Assembly (NCBI GenBank): GCA_963969495.1
Contig: OZ018325.1
Coordinates: forward strand, 203,317,739 to 203,381,738
Length of the DNA: 64,000 bases
Direction of reading: 5' to 3'
Origin: Ceratothoa steindachneri
Lineage: Eukaryota > Arthropoda > Malacostraca > Isopoda > Cymothoidae
Shown here: positions 42,165-54,169 of the stretch, in pieces
Numbering within the stretch: the first letter of the stretch is position 1
Layout of the letters: every line of letters starts with the position of its first letter
Notes under the pieces: generated by a model
The model's input: only the letters and a program-made list of their open reading frames with translations
Database searches by the model: none
What the model was told of the DNA's origin: nothing
Translations under genes and position numbers: made by a program

Positions 42165-45100
42165 AACCTCACCTCAGGGTAACCTCACCTCAGGGTAACC
42201 TCACCTCAGGGTAACCTCACCTCAGGGTAACCTCACCTCAGGGTAACCTCACCTCAGGGTAACCTCACCTCAGGGTAACCTCACCTCAGGGTAACCTCAC
42301 CTCAGGGTAACCTCACCTCAGGGTAACCTCACCTCAGGGTAACCTCACCTCAGGGTAACCTCACCTCAGGGTAACCTCACCTCAGGGTAACCTCACCTCA
42401 GGGTAACCTCACCTCAGGGTAACCTCACCTCAGGGTAACCTCACCTCAGGGTAACCTCACCTCAGGGTAACCTCACCTCAGGGTAACCTCACCTCAGGGT
42501 AACCTCACCTCAGGGTAACCTCACCTCAGGGTAACCTCACCTCAGGGTAACCTCACCTCAGGGTAACCTCACCTCAGGGTAACCTCACCTCAGGGTAACC
42601 TCACCTCAGGGTAACCTCACCTCAGGGTAACCTCACCTCAGGGTAACCTCACCTCAGGGTAACCTCAACTCAGGGTAACCTCAACTCAGGGTAACCTCAA
42701 CTCAGGGTAACCTCAACTCAGGGTAACCTCAACTCAGGGTAACCTCAACTCAGGGTAACCTCAACTCAGGGTAACCTCAACTCAGGGTAACCTCAACTCA
42801 GGGTAACCTCAACTCAGGGTAACCTCAACTCAGGGTAACCTCAACTCAGGGTAACCTCAACTCAGGGTAACCTCAACTCAGGGTAACCTCAACTCAGGGT
42901 AACCTCAACTCAGGGTAACCTCAACTCAGGGTAACCTCAACTCAGGGTAACCTCAACTCAGGGTAACCTCAACTCAGGGTAACCTCAACTCAGGGTAACC
43001 TCAACTCAGGGTAACCTCAACTCAGGGTAACCTCAACTCAGGGTAACCTCAACTCAGGGTAACCTCAACTCAGGGTAACCTCAACTCAGGGTAACCTCAA
43101 CTCAGGGTAACCTCAACTCAGGGTAACCTCAACTCAGGGTAACCTCAACTCAGGGTAACCTCAACTCAGGGTAACCTCAACTCAGGGTAACCTCAACTCA
43201 GGGTAACCTCAACTCAGGGTAACCTCACCTCAGGGTAACCTCACCTCAGGGTAACCTCACCTCAGGGTAACCTCACCTCAGGGTAACCTCACCTCAGGGT
43301 AACCTCACCTCAGGGTAACCTCAACTCAGGGTAACCTCAACTCAGGGTAACCTCAACTCAGGGTAACCTCAACTCAGGGTAACCTCAACTCAGGGTAACC
43401 TCAACTCAGGGTAACCTCAACTCAGGGTAACCTCAACTCAGGGTAACCTCAACTCAGGGTAACCTCAACTCAGGGTAACCTCAACTCAGGGTAACCTCAA
43501 CTCAGGGTAACCTCAACTCAGGGTAACCTCAACTCAGGGTAACCTCAACTCAGGGTAACCTCAACTCAGGGTAACCTCAACTCAGGGTAACCTCAACTCA
43601 GGGTAACCTCAACTCAGGGTAACCTCAACTCAGGGTAACCTCAACTCAGGGTAACCTCAACTCAGGGTAACCTCAACTCAGGGTAACCTCAACTCAGGGT
43701 AACCTCAACTCAGGGTAACCTCAACTCAGGGTAACCTCAACTCAGGGTAACCTCAACTCAGGGTAACCTCAACTCAGGGTAACCTCAACTCAGGGTAACC
43801 TCAACTCAGGGTAACCTCAACTCAGGGTAACCTCAACTCAGGGTAACCTCAACTCAGGGTAACCTCAACTCAGGGTAACCTCAACTCAGGGTAACCTCAA
43901 CTCAGGGTAACCTCAACTCAGGGTAACCTCAACTCAGGGTAACCTCAACTCAGGGTAACCTCAACTCAGGGTAACCTCAACTCAGGGTAACCTCAACTCA
44001 GGGTAACCTCAACTCAGGGTAACCTCAACTCAGGGTAACCTCAACTCAGGGTAACCTCAACTCAGGGTAACCTCAACTCAGGGTAACCTCAACTCAGGGT
44101 AACCTCAACTCAGGGTAACCTCAACTCAGGGTAACCTCAACTCAGGGTAACCTCAACTCAGGGTAACCTCAACTCAGGGTAACCTCAACTCAGGGTAACC
44201 TCAACTCAGGGTAACCTCAACTCAGGGTAACCTCAACTCAGGGTAACCTCAACTCAGGGTAACCTCAACTCAGGGTAACCTCAACTCAGGGTAACCTCAA
44301 CTCAGGGTAACCTCAACTCAGGGTAACCTCAACTCAGGGTAACCTCAACTCAGGGTAACCTCAACTCAGGGTAACCTCAACTCAGGGTAACCTCAACTCA
44401 GGGTAACCTCAACTCAGGGTAACCTCAACTCAGGGTAACCTCAACTCAGGGTAACCTCAACTCAGGGTAACCTCAACTCAGGGTAACCTCAACTCAGGGT
44501 AACCTCAACTCAGGGTAACCTCAACTCAGGGTAACCTCAACTCAGGGTAACCTCAACTCAGGGTAACCTCAACTCAGGGTAACCTCAACTCAGGGTAACC
44601 TCAACTCAGGGTAACCTCAACTCAGGGTAACCTCAACTCAGGGTAACCTCAACTCAGGGTAACCTCAACTCAGGGTAACCTCAACTCAGGGTAACCTCAA
44701 CTCAGGGTAACCTCAACTCAGGGTAACCTCAACTCAGGGTAACCTCAACTCAGGGTAACCTCAACTCAGGGTAACCTCAACTCAGGGTAACCTCAACTCA
44801 GGGTAACCTCAACTCAGGGTAACCTCAACTCAGGGTAACCTCAACTCAGGGTAACCTCAACTCAGGGTAACCTCAACTCAGGGTAACCTCAACTCAGGGT
44901 AACCTCACCTCAGGGTAACCTCACCTCAGGGTAACCTCAACTCAGGGTAACCTCAACTCAGGGTAACCTCAACTCAGGGTAACCTCAACTCAGGGTAACC
45001 TCAACTCAGGGTAACCTCAACTCAGGGTAACCTCAACTCAGGGTAACCTCAACTCAGGGTAACCTCAACTCAGGGTAACCTCAACTCAGGGTAACCTCAA

Positions 45101-45380
45101 CTCAGGGTAACCTCAACTCAGGGTAACCTCAACTCAGGGTAACCTCAACTCAGGGTAACCTCAACTCAGGGTAACCTCAACTCAGGGTAACCTCAACTCA
45201 GGGTAACCTCAACTCAGGGTAACCTCAACTCAGGGTAACCTCAACTCAGGGTAACCTCAACTCAGGGTAACCTCAACTCAGGGTAACCTCAACTCAGGGT
45301 AACCTCAACTCAGGGTAACCTTAACTCAGGGTAACCTTAACTCAGGGTAACCTTAACTCAGGGTAACCTTAACTCAAGGT
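42165..45380. repeat. 16-bp minisatellite, 201 units
   Basis: The unit AACCTCACCTCAGGGT or AACCTCAACTCAGGGT repeats 201 times in strict 16-bp phase with no insertion or deletion. Blocks: 31 C-type units (42165-42660), 35 A-type (42661-43220), 6 C-type (43221-43316), 99 A-type (43317-44900), 2 C-type (44901-44932), 24 A-type (44933-45316) and 4 AACCTTAACTCA-type (45317-45380). A decayed tail with AGCCTTAAAT motifs reaches about 45465. Each unit junction forms GGTAACC. AACCT is also a rotation of the arthropod telomere complement CCTAA, but the full unit is not telomeric. Confidence 0.97.
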
Positions 45381-45465
45381 AACCCTAACTCACGATAGCC
45401 TTAAATCAGGATGGCCTTAAATTACAATAGCCTTAAATAGCAATAGCCTTAAATAGCAATAGCCT

Positions 45466-45875
45466 TCCGAGACGCACGAAACCGGAAAATAAGTACACAA
45501 AATCCACTCTGCTCCCGAACACAACTTTCTTCTCCAAGCACAAAAAAATGGTCTGTCTTCTGTGAAGAATGAAGGCCTCGACATTGAATTCCACGGAACA
45601 CTAACAAATACGGATCATTCAAAATCCCAATGCTACATCAACATACAATGAAAATTCTTAACTCCAGACATCACATGCTTTCTTTCATGACAAAACTGCA
45701 ATAATTTTAATCCAATTTAATATTCAATAAAATAATTAGGAGGAAAACTGGCCGAACAAAGCGAACGAAAATTCTAGAATTCCTTTGGATGACGTGTCAG
45801 CCTCAATTAAGCGAACGTAGGTCCCACGATATCACGTCATAGCCCTCGTCAGAAAATAAAGGCACTTTTTGAGTT
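45466..45875. other. Unassigned AT-rich flank
   Basis: No ORF or repeat recognised between the minisatellite tail and the PLE tail. It contains two AGCGAACG words at 45758 and 45811. Confidence 0.4.
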
Positions 45876-45895
45876 TTTGAGCACAAAGTTTATTG

Positions 45896-45944
45896 AACTG
45901 GAACTAGTTTTGGTATGAATTTTTCCATACCATCATCAGCCGTT
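45896..45944 (-). ncRNA. Hammerhead-ribozyme-like motif in PLE tail
   Basis: Minus strand: stem I AACGG with CCAGTT (one bulged A), core CTGATGA matching the consensus, stem II GGTATG with loop GAAAAATT and CATACC, then AAAAC where the consensus after stem II is GAAAC, then TAGTTC. Every core position except G12 (A here) fits a PLE-type hammerhead with a minimal stem III. G12 is the general base, so cleavage should be lost or very weak. Confidence 0.65.
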
Positions 45945-46440
45945 AACTGAGAGAAATTGACAAAGAAAACAGATATTAAAATATACAGAAACCGGCAATT
46001 GACATTAATCAGGAGTCGTTAGTTTTAGGTGATTAACAATATTTTTTAAAATGAGGTCAGATACATATCGGCTACATTTGTGTTTACCTTCTGACAGATT
46101 AAAGTTTGGGGTTTCTTTGATTAAAATAGATTCGATCATTTTTCTTTTATTAAAATCGTTACATTGGTAAATTATTTGGGCACAAGGAAATCAATTATGT
46201 GGTTAGTGTTTTTCACATGGGTGAAAATACTAGAAGCATCGCTTGCTGTACGAATATCATCCTTATGTTCATAAATACGTTTATTTAATGACCTTCCGGT
46301 CTCTCCCACATAGAAGGAGGGGCAATTTGGAGTTATACATGTGATCTATATTAGGTGATTCAGGTTTAGTGGACCGAAATGATTTTTTAATAGTTGAGGG
46401 ATATTTGAAGGTGGTTAAGTTGAGAGATACTATGGAGTTT

Positions 46441-46512
46441 AATCCTTTGAGCAAGGGGGAATATGGAAGAGCTAAGCAATTCTCTTCCATATTCCCCCTT
46501 GCTCAAAGGATT
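46441..46512. repeat. 34-bp perfect palindrome arms at PLE head-to-head junction
   Basis: AATCCTTTGAGCAAGGGGGA and ten more bases (46441-46470) are exactly reversed at 46483-46512; four further bases pair on each side. The loop is 12 nt. Confidence 0.95.
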
Positions 46513-46812
46513 AAACCTCATATTTATGAACATAAGGGGGATATTCGTAGAGCAAGCGATGCTTCTAGTATTTTCACCCATGTGAAAAACACCAACCACA
46601 TAATTGATTTCCCCAGTGCCAAAATAATTTACCAGTGTAACGATTTTAATTAATAAAAGAAAAATTATCGAATCTATTTTAATCAAAGAAATCCCAAACT
46701 TTAATCTGTCAGAAGGTAAACACAAATGTAGCCGATATGTATCAGACCTTATTTTAAAAAATATTGTTAATCACCTAAAAATTAACCCACAGGAAAATGA
46801 AAATATTTGAAA
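46482..46812 (+). mobile_element. Inverted partner of the PLE tail
   Basis: Plus-strand reading gives RIKPHIYEHKGDIRRASDAS, then SIFTHVKNTNHIIDFPSAK, the same nuclease end as the minus-strand copy. The YVGETGRS block is missing between RIKPH and IYEHK, so this arm carries an internal deletion of about 200 bp. It ends near 46812; a (TA)n array follows after about 55 bp. Confidence 0.75.
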
Positions 46813-46868
46813 GTTCATTTTCAAGGAATAGCATGAAAATGGGAAAGACAACCTTATATAGGGTACAA

Positions 46869-46943
<75 letters not shown>
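46869..46943. repeat. (TA)n microsatellite
   Basis: TA run of about 75 bp close to the end of the inverted PLE tail. Confidence 0.97.
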
Positions 46944-46945
<2 letters not shown>

Positions 46946-48860
46946 CAGGCTATCTTAACATTTTGTGAAATGTGTTATTTCCATTTTCCATTAAGTAGGG
47001 CTAATGGCCTGACCTTTGTGTTACCTTCAGGTGTCACGTCTCGGCGTCCTAAACGTTGTTACAGTAGAGTGAGGAACCGCCTATGAAAACAGGACCCGCA
47101 AAGAGCACTTTCTCCAAACAGGGAAGTGGAAAGGGGGATGGGGGTAGCTTAGCGGGTGGAGAAGCTGACGTAGCCCCAAATGTCCTCGGGCGAGGTCAGT
47201 CCGAGCTCCTCCCAATCCAACTTCCTCTTTCAAGGCATCGGGTGGAGTCCCATGTCATTGGGGTCCCTGGAAGAGGGACTAATTGTGGGAAAGAGGATTC
47301 TGAAATCGATGGGGTGGAAATGGTAGGATGTCTGTTTCTTTACCTCCGTCTACTTCCAGGCATGTTATCTCTTAATGACCTGCGGGATCCATTCCTTTCA
47401 CTATACGAACTTGGTTGTTACCAACCACATCATCGGAAGAAAAGAAAAATTCCAGGAATCAGCCATTCACGTTTATATTTCCCACCTGTCTGTCTTTATC
47501 CTCTTTTCTTATTTTTTCCGCCCTCTGGCGCGTGTCGCCAAAGGCAACTAAGCCTGGATAATGGCCGTTGGCATGAACAGTCACGCACCCGAAGGTTGCA
47601 TCTTGTGAGACATTGTTGAATGTGCAAACTAAGTTGGTGTGTAGAAAGTGAGGAATGTGTGTGATGAGAGGAAGAAGGTCGTGATAGTCATTGTGGATAT
47701 TTTAAGCAGGAAGGCTGCATATGATTGATTTATGTGGAACAAACATGAAAGTGAATGAAGAGTTTTTGTGGGATGAAGGGGATCATATGTGGATCAGGAT
47801 GGTAGAAGTAAGGTACGGTGTGACAGCGTTTATGATTACAAAAATTGTATTGTAGAATAGTTGTGTATATGTAAATATGAGAGCTTGATAATTATGTGGA
47901 TGAGGCTGAAATTTTAAAGTTGAACCTGTGCGAGGTTGTAATATAGGGAAGAAGAGGTTCTGGAATGACTTATAACGAGTGTTGGACTTATCAGGGATAG
48001 AGATCGGGTGATGGTTGTAGGGGGTATGAATGGACGAATCGGTGACAGGAAGAAAGATAGAAAAACCTGATTTTTTTTTCTTTCGAAATTTAAAGCGCAA
48101 TAGCAACGAGGCCGCATCATGCAGATAGTAAGGAGTGGATGCAGAAAAGAGAAAATTTAGGAAGATACATGGCAGAAGTTCCCCCGAAAGCCTTCGGGCC
48201 AGGAGAGGAGTATTATTCCTCTTATAACATTCACTGCTCTATGGGGGTAGGAGAAGATTGAGAAAGAGTGAATGAGATTTAAAAGAGGTGAAAGAATGAC
48301 CCGTGAAAAGGCACCAGTTTCTCTGAGGGTGCTGGTGTCAGGAAGGCGGGCCGCTCCTCCAGGGCACCTTGCGAGGGAGGAAGGGGGGGATAAGCGAAGC
48401 TCTTGGTACACCGGGGGAGAATGCAAATAGAGAGGTTGGTCGGGTTCTGTGCTGAAAAAAATAGTGTTAGTGACATTGACGCGCGCCAACCCGTCTTTGT
48501 GTTTTATAGTTGTTCCCGCGGGTCTTTAATTCGAAATCGCCTTTATGTCTCTCAGTGTATTTTTATATTTGTTCTGTCAGAAAGAGGAATAACGTTAAAG
48601 TAACAAGAATTTAAGGTAAAAAAATACATAATTTTACCAAAATCAAGATGAGGATTGGGTGAAAGAGGAGGTTGAAATCTAAAAAGTCGGGAAACAAGAA
48701 AAGACTACACTTTTACACTGAACCTAAAATAAAATTAAGCTATAAAGACTTACAAAGAAAACGTAAAAAAAACAACAACATAAAGAGCTCATTTTTTTTT
48801 ACGACCACATCTGGCCTCTGTATAAAGAGCTCAACCCTGCCATGGTTTATAAGGCAAACG
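46944..48860. other. Unassigned interval, no gene supported
   Basis: The longest frame (47083-47619, plus, 178 codons) has low-complexity composition and no motif I recognise, so I do not call it a gene. The stretch 47030-47300 has a GC content and word usage like a TE untranslated region. Nothing else stands out to 48860. Confidence 0.4.
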
Positions 48861-49330
48861 TGAAATGAAGCCTCCAAAAGACTATGTCACTAAAAAAACG
48901 GGAGACATAACAACCACGAAGATCTAGAGTGTAGGACAGAGCACCCGAAATCAATGAGCACTATTCGACTCCTCGGTAATCGAACCCATGACGTAAAGTT
49001 GGGTCACCAGCAAGTGGGTAGATTCAGTAGAAGAACGTCAAATGAAGTCTCCAAAAAGATACATTAATAAAAAGACCAGAGACCTAAATGAACAGAACGA
49101 TACTTAGGGTTTTTGTGGAGGATAAAGCTGACCATTTGAGATCAAGCTACATTATTCGACTACTTAGGAGAAATTTTGGGTACGGTCAATGGGGAAGTGG
49201 TAATTCGACCCAAAAGGCTTCATGGGAGGAAGTAGAAGCAATTTCTGGCATTCCTAAAAACACTTCCGTCCTACACTGTGAAGCGATTCCTGCGGCCTCT
49301 CCTCACGAGACAGTTCAAAACGGAGCATAA
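48861..49330. repeat. Diverged direct duplication of about 180 bp
   Basis: CGTGAAATGAAGCCTCCAAA near 48859 and CGTCAAATGAAGTCTCCAAA near 49037 begin two similar stretches, each continuing with GGAGAC or GAGACC words and an ATTCGACT motif. Minus-strand GGGTTCGATTAC near 48975 resembles a tRNA B box, so this may be an old SINE dimer. Confidence 0.45.
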
Positions 49331-49394
49331 ACTTTAAAAAATATTAAAAATATACTATAGAATGTGGTGAATTGTTTGGAAAGATATATTTTTT

Positions 49395-49500
49395 TAAATG
49401 ATTATCATCACCATCAGCCCGAGTCTACCCATTGCTAGGCAAAAGTCTACCTCATCACAATTTGAGTCTGCCACGTGACTCCGGCCATCCAGGGATCAGA
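49395..49500 (+). repeat. Dispersed arthropod repeat motif
   Basis: ATCATCACCATCAGCCCGAG followed by CCCATTGCTAGGCAAAAGTC resembles the widely dispersed arthropod motif CATCATCAGCC...CACTGCTGGGCAAAGGCC, known from untranslated parts of retroelements. It is recognised by memory of that pattern, not by a search. Confidence 0.45.
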
Positions 49501-49777
49501 TAACGGGACAAAATAAGTTATTGTTATTATTGTTGATAATAATAACAAGAATAATACTGAAAATAATATTATTATTACTACTTTTATTATATTATTTGTA
49601 TTACTTCTATCATATTTTCCTTTGTGCCACCGGTCTTCGAATCCAGGACATCTGCTGGACAAGCTGGGTGCAAGTACTGAATCCTGTACGCATTATTTAT
49701 TTGAACAGATGATAACCAACAGGGGTTGGGGTCTCTGAAGGATTGTTTGGAAATGAGGTTGATAAAGTGCTTAAGTG

Positions 49778-49780
<3 letters not shown>

Positions 49781-49868
<88 letters not shown>
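49781..49868. repeat. (TA)n microsatellite
   Basis: TA run of about 88 bp. Confidence 0.97.
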
Positions 49869-49872
<4 letters not shown>

Positions 49873-51372
49873 TAGTATCATATATAACTGAAGTAGAAAA
49901 AAAAAAGAAGCATAAATACTTGGAGCGCGAGAAAAGATCGCCCGTAACTCTCCTCTGGCCTCCTTCGATCCATAAGCAAGTCCGTTCGAGGCTATATTTA
50001 GATTTATATGAATAGAGAAGCGTATATGAGCTCTTGTCGCTCACAGCTGTTTAGATGTGTCTTTGTTTCTATTTGTACCTATGCGTGCTTCCATGTGCAA
50101 GTGCTTGAGGGTATAGATATGCGTGCATACGAGATCCAGATCCTTCTTGGAAGGTTAACCACTCTGGGACGCGATCCAGTTCCTCATAAAGAAAGGCAAT
50201 TCGAGGTCACTTCCAGATCGGGGTGACGGCGACGGCCGCCACCTGGAAGTGCTCGTGGATTTGGAGCTCTCTCGCGCGCGCTCAATGTGTGTGTGTGTGT
50301 ATGTGTGTGTAAGTATCTGTAAGTGTAGCAACCTCTATTTTTTTCTAGTATTTCTTTTAAAAAACGGGGAAAACAGTGCCTGTATCTTTGAAATAATGTA
50401 TTTAAAAATGTATAAAATTATGTAGTAAAGGTAAATGAAAATTCAAGGTGTTGAATTGAATATAAGCGAAAATGTGTGTAAAATACATAGGCCGAGTTAA
50501 AAGGCGATTACTTGCGGTGCTCATGACTCGGTGTGCAGGAGCATAACCTCTATAATTATGATTTCTCAGCGGGTGTATGCAAATAAAGGAGTTGGTGGGC
50601 AGAAAATCTGGAATTTCGAGGAATGATTTTATTTGGTTTAGGACATTTACGAAGAGAAACTTTAAAAAACATCAATAAGTGTATATTCACATACACACAC
50701 ACATATGCACACACACTCTTTCTCTCTCTCTCTCTCTCTCCCCCACTTTCTAGACTGTTTTATTGTTTCCAGACGTACAACCAGAGTCCCGGATTGAGAA
50801 AATTCAAACAATAGCCTAAGGAAAATCATATCGATGGGAAAATCGAAGTGCTCCTGTATCCATCTGTTCGAAAATCAAAAGAGTTTATTTATTCTTTTAT
50901 ATATACTTTTTTTAGTTTTTAGTCAGTAATTGAATAAAAAACACATTTTGTATCAGAATGAGGAGAAGAGAGAGGAGCGAAACAAAAAATTAGGCAATTA
51001 ATAGCAGCTCTGAATCGCGAATGAGAAGAACTCAGTACTAAATTATAAACTAAGCAAATATAGGCGCGTTATTGAGGGTTCCAGGATCAAAGGGGACAAA
51101 ATAAGAATGCAAGGGTTCATACAAAGGAAACGAGGCTCCTAGTAACACATTCAGCAGAAGGGTCCCAGGGAAAGTGGCATCACCTATGGGGCTCGCCTTC
51201 TAAGCTCGGTCGTCCTCTCATCTCGCGCTCTTTTCTTCTGTCGCAAAATTTGGCGCCGATCTTTCTTTTCGCTACTTTGCCGCCAGATTTGGAATCTTTG
51301 GCGGGAGATTAACATTGTTATGCTAATCACAATCCCTTTATCTCACACAACACTCACTACGCTCCCACCAAA
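49869..51372. other. AT-rich interval without genes
   Basis: Contains a (GT)n stretch near 50287-50310, a short (AC)n near 50690-50715 and a (CT)n run near 50718-50741. No coding or RNA gene recognised. Confidence 0.5.
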
Positions 51373-51554
<182 letters not shown>

Positions 51555-51559
51555 GAGAG

Positions 51560-51692
51560 AAAGAGATAACAAACAAAATAAAATCACAAGTGCGATTCGA
51601 ACCTATGCCATCGAGCGCTCTTCGCTTTTCCAGTGGTACTGGTTCATTCTTCTTTTGTTTTACAAAAAGACGAAATCGCTTGTGATTCATCT
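51560..51692 (-). mobile_element. tRNA-related SINE, with partial inverted partner
   Basis: Minus strand: ACCACTGGAAAAGCGAAGAG, then CGCTCGATGGCATAGGTTCG and AATCGCACTTGTGATTTT. GGTTCGAATC at 51593-51602 is a clear RNA polymerase III B box; the A box is poor. A plus-strand TCGCTTGTGATTCAT at 51676-51690 mirrors the end of this unit, so two copies may lie head to head. (TA)n arrays lie at both outer sides. Confidence 0.55.
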
Positions 51693-51705
51693 TATATATA
51701 TATAT

Positions 51706-52760
51706 AAAATGTGCGGAAAGTATTCGGTCGCATGATGACTATATCATGAAAAAGTAAAAAATGTTTTTTTTTTTTTTAAATATATTCGTTAATTTTGAGT
51801 ATGTGAGATTTTCTATCAATTTTATTTGATGAAGCCGCCGGTCACAAACCTTCTAAATTATCTCCGATTTTAGGCTCTGGTAATCCTAGCCCTCAGCTCG
51901 TCCTTCGTGTTGCAGTCTCGCCTTCTACCACGCCCCACACAAAGAGGTCAAGGGGGGCGGTTGAAGTCAGGCAAGTTGGGAGGCCAAATGTCAGGTGCTG
52001 TTTGGTCGAAGAAATTATCTGACAGCCAGCCCTGGTTCGTCCGACTGGTGTAACAGAGCGCATAGTCTTGCTGTCACACATAAGGCCTCTCTGCAGCGTC
52101 CCCACTCAATCCAAGCTTTCACCATTTGTCGTTTTTCAGCCTGAGACCATTAGGAAAGAAGTTGGGTGACATGACGCCACCTTCACTGCTCATGACACCA
52201 GAGTATTTTTTTCGCTGGAAATTTCATCTGCATGACTCAGAACACGTCTTTGGGTTCGACAGTGAGCCACCAGCTGTTCTGGGAGTAAATTTGATGGTCT
52301 TGGCAGAAATTCTTCTCATCGCAGAAGAACCAAAGCATGTCTGACTCCAATGTGTGTTTCAACTTGTTAGTCAGATTCTTGGTGAGTTTTATTCATTGTT
52401 CTCGCATTGCCTTGGAGAGAAATTGCCCCATCCCTATCATGTATGAAAAGTAGCGAATGTCTTCATGCAGCACCAGCCTGATGAGTTTTCATCACACTCT
52501 CCCTCTTGCAATGGTACGCATCGACTCTGGGATCATTGTTGATGATCTCCTGGATCTCAGCGAGGAATTCCAGCGTTCTGATGGTGTCATGTCTTCGATC
52601 ATGGGTTTGCCTCTCTGATATCGCCTTGTAGTCGAATCCTAAATCTTTTAGCTACTTTCTGACCTTTTCTATCATCCTTCTGCTGATGCGTGGACGTCTG
52701 AAATACTCGTATTCAGATAGGATGATGAAATTGACATAAAGATCAGAATGCTAATCACTG
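51706..52760 (-). pseudogene. Mariner-like transposase remnant
   Basis: Minus-strand reading in several frames gives DMLWFFCDEKNFCQDHQIYS and WWLTVEPKDVF (first catalytic Asp in FFCDEKNF kept), then WLSDNFFDQTAPDIWPPNLP and LDLFVWGVVEGETATRRTS. The last block matches the SPD-type third catalytic region of mariner transposases of the DEKNF type. Upstream, ASRHDTIRTLEFLAEIQEI and IINNDPRVDAYHCKR fit the N-terminal region. Stops are frequent. The end near 51710 (TGTGCGGAAAGTATTCGGTC) could be a terminal repeat; no partner was found. Confidence 0.7.
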
Positions 52761-53409
52761 GCAACCGCTACGGCACCAGAGGCCTTTCCTCGTTTGAAGG
52801 TAGGGTGACTCTGCTTTTCCACCAATCAACGGTTAGGTAATCTTTCATAACACGAAGAAGAGCCGCCTCGCGTCGTCAAAAAGAGTGTGGAAATGATAAC
52901 CATTTTGGTGGGCTCATAGACACGAGAGTGATGTGTTGTATGTTCGAAGAAAAGGGTGATGAAAGAGAGAACAGTATTTTCAACCGTTAGATCTAAGAGG
53001 AAGTACTTTGATAGAGGTTTCAACCAATAAATTTGTAATTAACCACATAAATAGTAGAGATGAAAAGAGAAATCCAGGTAACTTTGGAGCTTGATAATGT
53101 TCTAAGTACTTGTAATTAACTTTTCATCTTACCTGTAGGATATATTCGCAATTATTACAACCCTCACGCAGTACTAAACCCATTTTATAAATCATTGTCA
53201 CTTTATTTCTTAAAAACAATAAGCATTTTGGTTTTATTCTGCTTGGCAAAATAATTGGATAGGTAAAATTTTGAACTACCCTATTTGTGGAAGAGGCATG
53301 CAGTCCTTGTAATTCGCGTCGGAAGGAGAAATAAGGTAAGGGTGTAAGGGGGTTCCAATTAAAAATCTAAGTAAATCATGTCCATTATTTGCCTTTTTCT
53401 GTATACAAG

Positions 53410-53410
<1 letters not shown>

Positions 53411-53491
<81 letters not shown>
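53411..53491. repeat. (TA)n microsatellite
   Basis: TA run of about 81 bp at the tail side of a minus-strand SINE. Confidence 0.97.
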
Positions 53492-53493
<2 letters not shown>

Positions 53494-53591
53494 AGCATAC
53501 GGGAAGAAACAGGAAAATAGGATAATATTTTCTTCGGGAAAAATTTCGTACTGGGGTGGGATTCGAACTAAGCACATTAACCACTCCGCGT
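53492..53591 (-). mobile_element. tRNA-related SINE, left arm of an inverted pair
   Basis: Minus strand: GGCTACGCGGAGTGGTTAAT, TTAGTTCGAATCCCACCCCA, GTACGAAATTTTTCCCGAAG, and a tail with CCTATTTTCCTGTTTCTT ending at the (TA)n array. AGTTCGAATCC is a B box. It lies head to head with the plus-strand copy that follows. Confidence 0.65.
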
Positions 53592-53795
53592 AGCCGAATG
53601 GTCTAAGGCTCGGTTTAATTGAGATCTAAGCGGTTGTTTGCTGCCTCAGTGTGCCTGGTTCGAATTCCACCCCAGCACGGAATTTTTCAAATTAGGAAAT
53701 AACTTTTTCTTAAGAAAAATAAATTAGCCTGTTTTTCTGTTTCTTGCGAAATTCTGGATTTATTTTATCATTCTTTCGCGCCCTTGAAAGATAAA

Positions 53796-53799
<4 letters not shown>
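53585..53799 (+). mobile_element. tRNA-related SINE, right arm of an inverted pair
   Basis: Plus strand: GTAGCCGAATGGTCTAAGGC is tRNA-like (A-box region of Ser/Leu type), CTGGTTCGAATTCCACCCCA holds the B box, then GCACGGAATTTTTC and a tail with GCCTGTTTTTCTGTTTCTTG and GAAATTCTGGAT. The head and tail match the left arm. The cloverleaf is not regular, so it is not a working tRNA gene. The tail runs to the next (TA)n array. Confidence 0.65.

Positions 53800-53881
<82 letters not shown>
53800..53881. repeat. (TA)n microsatellite
   Basis: TA run of about 82 bp after the right SINE tail. Confidence 0.97.
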
Positions 53882-53887
<6 letters not shown>

Positions 53888-54169
53888 TTTATTTTTTTCT
53901 GCCTTCTCAGTATGTATTGCCTTCATTGTGCCGTCCTTGGTCAAGTGACAAAATTTTTTCTAATTAGAAAACTGGAACATTAAAATAACTATTTTACAAT
54001 GTGAACTTTGAAATTCGTTTATTTCATACAAGAAAAAATGAGACGAAATAGAAACATTAAATCAAGGTTGGAATTTGCCTAACTCCAAAAGTTAGGTAAA
54101 AAATAACTCCGGTAGAACATATAATACAAATCTAGTGAAAAAAATCTATAAAAAACACCTGAAACAAGA

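Larger units (their letters stand above)
45876..46515 (-). mobile_element. Penelope-like element tail (GIY-YIG end)
   Basis: Minus-strand reading in broken frames gives ITCITPNCPSFYVGETGRSL, NKRIYEHKDDIRTASDASS and IFTHVKNTNHIIDF: the GIY-YIG nuclease end of a PLE. It is followed downstream by a region with a hammerhead-like motif at 45896-45944. The RT is missing. The sequence from about 46018 to 46290 is repeated in inverted orientation at 46516-46790. Confidence 0.75.

Noticed and set aside
42165..45380. CRISPR-like array
   Set aside because: Units are contiguous 16-mers without spacers, in a eukaryotic context. It is a minisatellite.
42165..45380. Telomeric repeat array
   Set aside because: AACCT resembles the arthropod telomere complement, but only 5 of 16 bases of each unit fit, and the array is interstitial.
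47083..47619. 178-codon ORF as a host gene
   Set aside because: No recognisable domain, biased composition, no splice context that I can support.
53585..53680. Functional tRNA-Leu or tRNA-Ser gene
   Set aside because: A and B box words are present, but the anticodon arm and acceptor stem do not pair, and the head is shared by an inverted copy with a SINE tail.
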